A stretch of 64,000 nt of DNA from Bacteroidota bacterium (lineage in GTDB: Bacteria; Bacteroidota; Bacteroidia; UBA8524): contig WBUH01000006.1 in the NCBI GenBank assembly GCA_008933805.1, positions 164,775 to 228,774 of the forward strand, written 5' to 3'. A model generated the notes under the pieces. That model made no database searches, had not been told where the DNA came from, and worked only from the letters and a program-made list of their open reading frames with translations. Positions 38,074 through 45,544 of this stretch are shown here, one piece after another. Position 1 is the first letter of the stretch. The number at the start of each line of letters is the position of its first letter. Both the position numbers and the translations under genes were made by a program.

Positions 38074-38841
38074 ATGCCCTACAAAATATCCATAATAGGC
38101 GCAGGCAATGTGGCTTGGCATTTGGCAAAAGCGCTTGATGCAGCAGGGCATACCCTTTTTGAGGTGTATAGCCGTAATCCAAATCATGCTGCTCAACTGG
38201 CACAGCCGTACCGTGCTTTTGCGGTGAACGAGGTACGTTTACTAAAAGACGACATTGATATATTACTGGTGTGCGTGAGCGATGACGGGATAAAGGAGGT
38301 TGCTGAACAATTAAAGCATCGCAAGTTTTTGATTGCCCACACCGGGGGCGCTGTCGATATGAATGTGTTAGAAGGAACATCGGCGTATTATGGGGTGTTT
38401 TATCCGCTGCAAACCCTTAGTGCAGGCAAACCCGTTAATTTTTTTGATGTACCGCTATGTATAGAGGGGAATAACAAAGCTGCCGAAATGCAGTTAAAAG
38501 CATTAGCCGATACCATTAGCAACAACGTCCAATACATTACCACAGAACAACGCCGCTATTTGCATTTAGCAGCGGTATTTGCCAATAACTTTAGCAATGC
38601 TATGTATGTGTCGGCAGCAAAAATATTAGAAGCCCAGGGGCTTGATTTTAAGTTGTTGCGTCCGCTGATAAAGGAAACCGCCGAGAAAATACAAGCACTG
38701 TCAACGCAAACGGCGCAAACAGGCCCGGCCAAACGCCACGATACTACCACCCTGCAAAAACACCTTGATTTATTACCTAACGGTAGCGACGAAGAAAAAA
38801 TCTATAAACTGCTTAGTGAGATTATAAGCGGAAGGTATTAA
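38074..38841 (+). CDS. Rossmann-fold/DUF2520 NAD(P)-dependent oxidoreductase-like protein
   Basis: 255 residues. Residues 3-30 give the dinucleotide-binding loop IIGAGNVAWHLAKAL. The first ~120 residues resemble the F420/ProC-type Rossmann domain (ILLVCVSDDGI, HTGGAVDM). The C-terminal part has the DUF2520 helical bundle (RRYLHLAAVFANNFSNAMY, GPAKRHD), similar to 6-phosphogluconate-dehydrogenase-like dimerisation helices. Substrate not known; annotated homologues are usually called DUF2520 proteins. Confidence 0.8.
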   Translation: MPYKISIIGAGNVAWHLAKALDAAGHTLFEVYSRNPNHAAQLAQPYRAFAVNEVRLLKDDIDILLVCVSDDGIKEVAEQLKHRKFLIAHTGGAVDMNVLEGTSAYYGVFYPLQTLSAGKPVNFFDVPLCIEGNNKAAEMQLKALADTISNNVQYITTEQRRYLHLAAVFANNFSNAMYVSAAKILEAQGLDFKLLRPLIKETAEKIQALSTQTAQTGPAKRHDTTTLQKHLDLLPNGSDEEKIYKLLSEIISGRY

Positions 38842-38860
38842 TGGTTAATTAAGCTAATTT

Positions 38861-40702
38861 TTAATCCCTCGGCTCAAAGCACTCCACCGTCAAATCATCA
38901 ATGTACACCGTTTTGCGGTCGCGGTTCCAAACGTAAACCTTTAGGTTGTCCTCAATACTGCGGGCCTCGGGAGTTTGGTATTCAAGCGTCACCATATTCC
39001 ACTCACCCTTTTTCAGTTGAGGGTTCAAAAACTCGCTGCTGCGGTATTTATAAGCAGCATCTTTGTGGTGAAAGGCCATTGCCAGCAACGGAAAGCCGCC
39101 CTCGCTGTTTTGTGGCACAAAAATTCGTACACTCACCCGCAACCAAGCATATTCCTTTTGCGTAATGTCTTTATACTTAATATCCACCCCCGGCGAAAAC
39201 TCCATGTCCTCGCCCATTCTTAGGCTTCCGCGTCCGTTGTGACCCATCGTATCCCAATGTTGGGCATAATTATCCTTGGCCGAGTCAAAGGAATAGCTTG
39301 CCAATATTTTCTTGCTAAAATCAACGTTAGCAGGCATTACCTCAATAACTTCAGTACTGCGCTCTACCAAAAGCAATTTCTTGTCTTCATCCGTAACACT
39401 TGTTTTACCGAAAACCCGCCAGTAGTAGGCTTTGGTTATCCGCTCACCGTCTAAAATCTTTACTTTAAACTGCCACGTTTGAAACACATTCAATATAGCC
39501 ATTGCCCCAAGCACGGTATAAGTAAGCATTTTCAACGGTTTGCTTTGAGTGAGTGATTGCAGCATATACCCCAACGGAAGAAGCATCAGTGCATACGACG
39601 AAACCATCGAACGCGAGCTGTAACTACCGCCCGCATACCACCACACGCTCCAGCTTGAGGCGATGTACAGGTTAATGATAAAGTAGGCGGCAAAGCCCCA
39701 AAACAGTTTGCGGTTTTGCCTGAACAACGAAATAAACCCAAGCACGGCCAACAGCATTACGGGGGTATATACAAACCAGCCTTTGCGGTAGCTAAACAAA
39801 AAATCTACCGTGTGCGGCGATTTTAAATCAAAGCCCACCCCGGGGTCTTGATAGCTGTAATACAACCAATGACCGGTAGCGTATTTCCAGTAAATCAGCT
39901 GTACGCAGCCGCCTAAAAGGACACCGATACCCAGCACGATTACGTGCCCGAATTTTTTAAACACCAATTGCAGTTTCTCAACAATGGTGGCATTAAAGCC
40001 CGTAATACCCCACAACAAAGGAATAAGGATAACCACCAATTCATTAGGGCGTATCAGGGCAATTAAGCCCGTCATTAGCCCGATTAGAAAGGCACTGCCA
40101 ATGGTGGGATTTTCATGCCATTTAAGGGTGTTTAGCAATAGTACCACATACAATGTAAAAAGGTAGTTATGCGCCAAAGTGCCAGCAAACACGGTTATTT
40201 GGTAGTAGTTGGTACCTATTACCAACAAACCAAGCAATAAGGCGGTGAGTTTGTCATCAAAAAAGCGGAGCAGCAATTTGCGGCACAACCACAACCCCAA
40301 CAGGGTATAGAACAAAGCTCCCAGCACCATACCCCATTGGTAGGGCGGCGAAAACCCGTCTTGCGGGTAACCGGCAAGTCCTGCATAGCCATGCGCAGCG
40401 AAAAAGAACGGCGCATTAATCAACGCCAAACCGCTGGTGTAGCGCATCACCCAGCGACCGTCGGGCTGTTTAACGGCTTGGTAGAACGTAGCGGTGGGCT
40501 TGTACTTTTCAATAATATCGTCAACCCATTGCTTGTTTTGCACCGTAAGGTCGTCGTAAATAAACGTGGCGGGCAGGTAAATGTAATAGCCCATCACGTC
40601 CCAACTCAACACATTGCGGGCGGGGGTAGCCAATCGCGACACTACCAGCAGCAGTGTAAGCGAAAGCGCCACGTAAAACGATATTTTATGAATCACCTTC
40701 AT
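38861..40702 (-). CDS. Polytopic GT-C-like membrane protein with C-terminal jelly-roll-like domain
   Basis: 613 residues from ATG at 40702. This start is preferred over the in-frame ATG at 40795 because a TAGGTTTG box (40712-40719) lies 9 nt upstream and would fall inside the longer frame. The first helix is followed by SWDVMGYYIYLPATFIYDD, whose Asp fits the catalytic loop of GT39/GT83-like enzymes. About ten helices run to ~440. The last ~140 residues form a beta-rich soluble region (FSPGVDIKYKDITQ, YIDDLTVE) like a galactose-binding or jelly-roll domain. Predicted cell-envelope glycosyltransferase; acceptor unknown. It converges with the DUF2520 gene, 19 nt apart. Confidence 0.65.
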   Translation of the reverse strand: MKVIHKISFYVALSLTLLLVVSRLATPARNVLSWDVMGYYIYLPATFIYDDLTVQNKQWVDDIIEKYKPTATFYQAVKQPDGRWVMRYTSGLALINAPFFFAAHGYAGLAGYPQDGFSPPYQWGMVLGALFYTLLGLWLCRKLLLRFFDDKLTALLLGLLVIGTNYYQITVFAGTLAHNYLFTLYVVLLLNTLKWHENPTIGSAFLIGLMTGLIALIRPNELVVILIPLLWGITGFNATIVEKLQLVFKKFGHVIVLGIGVLLGGCVQLIYWKYATGHWLYYSYQDPGVGFDLKSPHTVDFLFSYRKGWFVYTPVMLLAVLGFISLFRQNRKLFWGFAAYFIINLYIASSWSVWWYAGGSYSSRSMVSSYALMLLPLGYMLQSLTQSKPLKMLTYTVLGAMAILNVFQTWQFKVKILDGERITKAYYWRVFGKTSVTDEDKKLLLVERSTEVIEVMPANVDFSKKILASYSFDSAKDNYAQHWDTMGHNGRGSLRMGEDMEFSPGVDIKYKDITQKEYAWLRVSVRIFVPQNSEGGFPLLAMAFHHKDAAYKYRSSEFLNPQLKKGEWNMVTLEYQTPEARSIEDNLKVYVWNRDRKTVYIDDLTVECFEPRD

Positions 40703-40711
40703 GCGGTAGAG

Positions 40712-40719
40712 CAAACCTA
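40712..40719 (-). promoter_or_regulatory. -7 box TAGGTTTG (minus) of the GT-like gene
   Basis: Plus-strand CAAACCTA equals minus-strand TAGGTTTG, an exact TAnnTTTG match, 9 nt from the ATG at 40702. It decides the start codon. Confidence 0.5.
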
Positions 40720-40796
40720 AGGAAAACAAGGGTGATTTTGTTAGCGTAGGGCGCATTTTAACCACAAATAAGAACAGTAAAAACAACGAAAACACT

Positions 40797-40860
40797 TGTT
40801 ACGGTGTTATGCAGTTACTGAGTTATGCTGTTATTTTTGTTACGCACGGCACAAGGGTTT
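40797..40860. repeat. Dispersed 64-bp repeat, inverted copy at 53125-53187
   Basis: GTTACGGTGTTATGC, then a GTTA-rich stretch, then GTTATTTTTGTTACGCAC and CACAAGGGTTT. The reverse complement of 53125-53187 matches with only a few differences. Non-coding; internally it is a degenerate repetition of GTTAnG. Confidence 0.75.
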
Positions 40861-40959
40861 TAGGCGATTACTCAAAAAATCGCAGGGTGGTCAAAGAACG
40901 GCAGAGATATGCAGTAATTGGAGAAACGCCGCAATGGGAAACAACAGCAGAGCCCGTGC

Positions 40960-41222
40960 GCAAGCCTTGCCACTATAAAGGGGGAACACAAGGGGGTGTC
41001 GGACGGCATGATACTCGCATTGTCCTGTTGAGCGATAGCGAAACATCTTATCCCGCTCTGTCAACACAGTTGTATAAGATTCTTCATTTCATTCAGAATG
41101 ACAGCCCGCGCGCAGCACCCGGTCATTCCCGCGCAGGCGGGAATCTATCCCCAAACCTTCGCTCAGATTCCCTTTTCCAAGGGAATGACTGGCAACCGCA
41201 CAACAGCCCGTAATGCCCGTAC
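40960..41222. repeat. Composite repeat copy A (263 bp, lacks an internal segment)
   Basis: First of three direct copies in the ~1-kb gene-free stretch 40720-41753. It contains GCAAGCCTTGCCACTATAAA, an AAGGGGGAACACAAGGGGGT block, GAGCGATAGCGAAACATC, TTCATTTCATTCAGAATGAC, and a hairpin pair GTCATTCCC (41122-41130) / GGGAATGAC (41181-41189). Compared with copy B it lacks ~56 bp containing GACACCCTCTCC and GGGAGAGAGACCCAG. No credible gene lies in it. Confidence 0.85.
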
Positions 41223-41541
41223 GCAAGCCTTCCCCCTATAAAGGGGGAACACAAGGGGGTGTCAGAAAAGCAAACCGCCTCGACACCCTCTCCGGCTCTC
41301 CCTTTCTAGGGAGAGAGACCCAGTGCCGCCAGTCGCATTGCCCTGTTGAGCGATAGCGAAACATCTTATCCCGCTCTGTCAACACAGTTGTAATAAGATT
41401 CTTCATTTCATTCAGAATGACAGGCCACGCGCCGCACCCCGTCATTCCCGCGGAGGCGGGAATCTATCCCCAAACCTTCGCGCGGATTCCCTTTTGCAAG
41501 GGAATGACTGGCAACCGCACAACAGCCCGTAATGCCCGTGT
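41223..41541. repeat. Composite repeat copy B (319 bp, complete)
   Basis: Complete unit. Sub-blocks: GGGGGTGTC with inverted GACACCCTC, a hairpin CTCTCCCTTT / AGGGAGAG, the GAGCGATAGCGAAACATC block, and an outer inverted pair GTCATTCCC (41441-41449) / GGGAATGAC (41500-41508) enclosing two smaller hairpins. Near-identical to copies A and C where they overlap. Confidence 0.85.
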
Positions 41542-41753
41542 GCAAGCCTTGCCACTATAAAGGGGGAACACAAGGGGGTGTCAGAAAGGCAAACCACCTC
41601 GACACCCTCTCCGGCTCTCCCTTTTTAGGGAGAGAGACCCAGTGCCGCCAGTCGCATTGCCCTGTTGAGCGATAGCGAAACATCTTATAACAATTGTGTC
41701 AACATATTCGTAATAAGATTCTTCATTTCATTCAGAATGACAGGCAGCAGCGC
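41542..41753. repeat. Composite repeat copy C (partial, 212 bp)
   Basis: Begins 319 bp after copy B and follows it closely until TTCATTCAGAATGACAG, then stops next to the stop codon of the minus-strand lipoprotein gene. Some drift near 41690-41715 (ACAATTGTGTCAACATATTC instead of CCGCTCTGTCAACACAGTT). Confidence 0.85.
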
Positions 41754-42371
41754 TCACGGCAAAGCCACAATGTAGTCTTTGTATTTTGTGTAGCTGTCGT
41801 ATTTTTCCTCTACCGACCAAGTGTGGCGAACAAAAAGAAAGGTTTTATCCCCCTGTTTAAAGGCTGTTATGTCAACTAGTTTGTTTTGAACAGGGATTAA
41901 ATAGAGATAATTATAATGAAAAGTATCATTAATTAATGTTTTTTGGTTTGACCGAACCGAGAAAACACTTTCAAAAGATAAAATAGAGTCTCCAAGCATT
42001 TCATGCTTGGCAATAATGGGCGCTAAAATTTTCACCGAGCTTTCAATGGCGAGCCTGTCAATTTTGTTTACTTGCTTCGCTGCTGTAAAGTTATTTTCAG
42101 CAATGTATTTATTAAAATCGGGAGAAAAAACCTCCGTTTTATTTGAGAAATAGAGTGTATCGTTTCTGCGGAACAGGTGCTCATTACGTATTATGTTATT
42201 TGAGTCATCAAAAACCGTAAAGTAATACCAGTTGAGAAAACTTGGGTCGGCACAAAGGATATGTTTACCCGAATTATCAACCAGAAACTCCTCGTTTTTC
42301 AGAAGCCCTTTTTTAGTAAGGGGTGAACAAGAAATCAATAGTAGAAATAATACTAAGTAATAAAGCCTCAT
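41754..42371 (-). CDS. Predicted lipoprotein of unknown function
   Basis: 205 residues. N-terminal signal with lipobox LLLISCS (Cys ~15), so it is probably a lipid-anchored envelope protein. The rest is mixed alpha/beta with no motif I recognise. It starts 9 nt after the stop of the GH3/beta-lactamase fusion gene on the same strand, so the two are probably one transcript. Its stop codon borders the composite repeat region. Confidence 0.6.
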   Translation of the reverse strand: MRLYYLVLFLLLISCSPLTKKGLLKNEEFLVDNSGKHILCADPSFLNWYYFTVFDDSNNIIRNEHLFRRNDTLYFSNKTEVFSPDFNKYIAENNFTAAKQVNKIDRLAIESSVKILAPIIAKHEMLGDSILSFESVFSVRSNQKTLINDTFHYNYLYLIPVQNKLVDITAFKQGDKTFLFVRHTWSVEEKYDSYTKYKDYIVALP

Positions 42372-42380
42372 TTGTTATTG

Positions 42381-45296
42381 CTATTTCCCCACCAAAATAC
42401 TGTACACCAACTCGTGCAATCTAGAGCGCACGTTGTTTTTAGTAATCAGGTTGTTTTCGGCACTGGGGTACACACGGTTACTCAGGAAAATGTATATGAT
42501 ACCGTTTTCAGGGTCGGCCCAGCAAATAGTGCCCGTAAACCCACTGTGTCCAAAGGCAGCATACGGCACATTATCCGCCGTTGGGTTGCCCTTGGTTTTA
42601 TCCGGTTCAGGCTTGTCCCAGCCTAACCCGCGGCGGCACTCGTCCAGTTGTTTAGCCGTAAACAACTCCACCGTTTCCTTTTTAAAGTAACGCTTGCCCC
42701 CGTACTCACCGTTGTTCAGCAGCATTTGCAGCACCACCGCCACATCGTTACTGTTTGAGAACAAACCCGCATGGCCGGCCACACCGCCCAGCATAGCAGC
42801 AGCAGGGTCGTGCACGTAGCCCCACACCAACTGGCGGCGGAACTCCTTATCGTCTTCCGTGGGTGCAATCATCGTGCGGTCAACTTTCTCCAAAGGCAAA
42901 TACGTCATGGTGCCCAGTCCCAGCGGCTTGTAAAAATGCTTTTCAACGTAGTCATTCAGTGGCTCTTCGGCAATTTGTTCCACCAAGCGTTGCAGCATAA
43001 TAAAGCCCAAATCGCTGTACACATATTTACCCGCAGGCGAAACCTCAGAATCCAGTATTATCTGCCACAAAGTGTCTTTATAATCGCTGCGCATATACAG
43101 GTTATCCGCCACCTTGCATACGTACTGTCCGCCTTCTTCGTAACAATAAATATTGTTCAGGCGCAAACTATCGTCAAGCGTTGAGCGGTAAAACGGAATC
43201 CACGCCTTCAAACCACCCGTGTGTGTTAGCAACTGCTTAATGGTAATATCCTTTTTATTGGTTTTGCGCAGGTCTTTCAGGTATTTTGATACAGGCTTGT
43301 CCAAATCAATCTCGCCCTTTTCGTGCAGGCGCATCACCGCCAGCGTGGTGCCCATTACCTTACTCATCGAGGCAATGTCGTACAGCATATCGTTGGTAAT
43401 GGGTGTTTTCTTATCGTAGGTAGTATAGCCGTAGGCCTTGCTGTAAATTACATTACCGCCTTTGGCCACCAACAACTGCCCGCCGGGCAATGCCTTTTGG
43501 CGGATGGCTTTGTTTACCACCGCATCCAGTTGTTCAAAATCGTGCGAGTTGTAGCCCAATGCTTCGGGCGTAGTGTAGCGCAACAGTTGTTTTAGCGTAT
43601 CAGTAGTTATCCCGGCATTTTTGGGGTATTCGGCCGAAATAGTTACCGGTAGTTTGGCGTGGTTATTTATCACCCCGAAAATCAACTGAGCGGCCTTTTC
43701 TTGGTTAATATCCGTATCCTGATAACCCACCACCAAACTTTTGCAATTTGGAAAATAAAGCAGGTTGTACGGAATACCGAAGCTCACTAAAATTACGTTT
43801 TCCTCTTCGTTCAATCGGTTGGTAAACCCAATGGCGTTGGGGTTAAGTCCGTAATAATCGTTGGGGTTGCGGTTGGTATTGTGCAGGCTTACGATGATAA
43901 CGTCGTAATTCTTTTGTTTGATGGATTGCAATACCGTTTCAAACGTGGCACTGTCTACTCCCAAGCCGTATTGGTAATAATCCACGCGAGCATAATTGCC
44001 CAACATTTGTTGAAAGACGGTTTTGGTAGAGAAACCCAACGCAATGGAGGCAATTTTTTTCTTATCGGGCGATTTAACAGGCAGCAGTTTTTTGCCGTTT
44101 TTTACCACCGTAATTTGCTGGGCAGCCATTTGCTCTTGCAGCAGCATGGCCGATGGCGGGTTGATGCGTTTGGTAATATTGGTAAGGCTTACTTTGGGAG
44201 CCGTTGTAAGCCCCATTTGGTACTTAGCCGCCAACACCTTTTTTACCGATTTATTAAACTGGTTGGTATCAATATCGCAGTTGTTAAGGGCAACATTCAC
44301 CGCAGCAATTACCTTGGGTATTTGGGTGGGGCAAAGCAAAATATCATTGCCCGCCTGTAATGATTTTACGGCAATTTCAGGCTGGGTGTAATAAGCTGCA
44401 ACCCCTTTCATATTCAAGGCATCCGTAAACACAAGGCCTTTGTAGTTGAGGGTGTATTTTATGTAATGATTGATAAGATGCGGCGATAAACTCACCGCCA
44501 CGTTAGAGGCAGTATCAAACGCGGGTATACGCATATGTGCCACCATAATGCTGGCAGCACCTTCCTTCATCAGTTGCTTAAAGGGATAAAGCTCCAGCGT
44601 ATCCAACCGTTTAAAAGGGAAACCTATTTCGGGCAAACCGTGGTGAGAGTCGGTTTTAGTATCGCCGTGTCCGGGAAAGTGTTTCAGGCAGGCCATCACC
44701 CCGTTATCCTGCATCCCCCGCATATACATCCCTGCAAGGCGCGTTACCATGTATTTATCATCGCCAAAAGAGCGGTCGTTAATTACAGGGTTGCCGGGGT
44801 TGTTGTTAATATCGGCCACGGGCGCAAAGTTGATGTGTATGCCCAGTGTTTTGCATTGTTTGGCAATCTCTTCGCCCATGCGGTACACAAGGCTGTCGTT
44901 ATTGGCAGCAGCCAGCCCCATTTGGCGCGAGAACTTTATTACGTTACTAAGGCGCATGGCCACGCCCCATTCGCCGTCAATGGCTATCAATAGCGGGATA
45001 TTGCTTTTCTTTTGATAGGCGTTGGTAAGCGTAGCTTGGGCTTCGGGAGTGCCTTTAAAGAAAATCACCCCGCCTATTTTATTCTCTTTAATGAGTTTTA
45101 AAACTTCTTTCGAGTTTTTTTCAGGGCCGGATGAAAATGCCGAGGCCATAATTAACTGCCCGATGCGCTCTTCACGCGTAAGCGAGTTAAACACAGAATC
45201 TACCCAACGGTCTTTGGGCGAAACACCATCCGGTTGCGCCACCACCTGTGTTGCTACTAAACAAAACCCTAAAACAGCCCAAAAAACCCGTATCAT
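42381..45296 (-). CDS. Exported fusion: GH3 (NagZ-like) glycosidase plus serine beta-lactamase-like hydrolase
   Basis: 971 residues. Signal peptide 1-21 (VATQVVAQ). Residues ~30-350 are a GH3 N-terminal barrel with KHFPGHGDT (205-213), the SHHG histidine dyad region (217-220) and nucleophile Asp292 in VFTDALNM, matching the NagZ/beta-N-acetylhexosaminidase subgroup. A GH3 C-terminal-like domain spans ~390-570. Residues ~590-960 are a class C beta-lactamase/esterase domain: SxxK at Ser643-Lys646 (ASMSK), a YSD box in the place of YxN (KYVYSDLG), and GHSG near the C-terminus. Both active sites look intact. Likely acts on peptidoglycan-derived sugars and an ester or amide in the periplasm. A near-consensus TATTTTCG box precedes it. 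Confidence 0.88.
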   Translation of the reverse strand: MIRVFWAVLGFCLVATQVVAQPDGVSPKDRWVDSVFNSLTREERIGQLIMASAFSSGPEKNSKEVLKLIKENKIGGVIFFKGTPEAQATLTNAYQKKSNIPLLIAIDGEWGVAMRLSNVIKFSRQMGLAAANNDSLVYRMGEEIAKQCKTLGIHINFAPVADINNNPGNPVINDRSFGDDKYMVTRLAGMYMRGMQDNGVMACLKHFPGHGDTKTDSHHGLPEIGFPFKRLDTLELYPFKQLMKEGAASIMVAHMRIPAFDTASNVAVSLSPHLINHYIKYTLNYKGLVFTDALNMKGVAAYYTQPEIAVKSLQAGNDILLCPTQIPKVIAAVNVALNNCDIDTNQFNKSVKKVLAAKYQMGLTTAPKVSLTNITKRINPPSAMLLQEQMAAQQITVVKNGKKLLPVKSPDKKKIASIALGFSTKTVFQQMLGNYARVDYYQYGLGVDSATFETVLQSIKQKNYDVIIVSLHNTNRNPNDYYGLNPNAIGFTNRLNEEENVILVSFGIPYNLLYFPNCKSLVVGYQDTDINQEKAAQLIFGVINNHAKLPVTISAEYPKNAGITTDTLKQLLRYTTPEALGYNSHDFEQLDAVVNKAIRQKALPGGQLLVAKGGNVIYSKAYGYTTYDKKTPITNDMLYDIASMSKVMGTTLAVMRLHEKGEIDLDKPVSKYLKDLRKTNKKDITIKQLLTHTGGLKAWIPFYRSTLDDSLRLNNIYCYEEGGQYVCKVADNLYMRSDYKDTLWQIILDSEVSPAGKYVYSDLGFIMLQRLVEQIAEEPLNDYVEKHFYKPLGLGTMTYLPLEKVDRTMIAPTEDDKEFRRQLVWGYVHDPAAAMLGGVAGHAGLFSNSNDVAVVLQMLLNNGEYGGKRYFKKETVELFTAKQLDECRRGLGWDKPEPDKTKGNPTADNVPYAAFGHSGFTGTICWADPENGIIYIFLSNRVYPSAENNLITKNNVRSRLHELVYSILVGK

Positions 45297-45530
45297 ATTG
45301 TTAATCTGCGAAAATAACCCCGTTCCTATCCAATACCATCAACTTTTGAACCACAATCGGTTGAAAACGTTTACAAAATAGGGCAGTAAGCAGGAGAGGA
45401 GAAGCGAAAAGTAATTGCGGCGGCCTGTGTACAACTTGTAACATAGAGGCTCATCGTTGCATATAAAACGTAGCAGGCGGGGTGCTTTAGTATTATTGGG
45501 GATAAACACTCCACTGTTTTAAAATAATTG

Positions 45531-45538
45531 TAGGTTTG
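45531..45538 (+). promoter_or_regulatory. -7 box TAGGTTTG, 6 nt before ATG
   Basis: Exact TAnnTTTG match; it ends 6 nt before the ATG at 45545. The rest of the 248-nt divergent intergenic stretch 45297-45530 shows nothing else recognisable. Confidence 0.5.
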
Positions 45539-45544
45539 CAGTAT

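Noticed and set aside
40703..40795. Longer N-terminus (ATG at 40795) for the GT-like protein
   Set aside because: It would place the promoter box within the coding region and adds an atypical basic segment before the first helix.
40809..41213. 134-codon frame through the repeat region
   Set aside because: It runs across composite repeat copy A, has no protein-like composition and is not kept in copies B and C.
40960..41753. Possible CRISPR array
   Set aside because: Repeat periods are 263-319 bp and the units themselves are the conserved part; there are no short repeats with unique spacers and no cas genes.
45536..45544. TTG start for murF-alr
   Set aside because: It lies inside the TAGGTTTG box; the ATG at 45545 is the better start.
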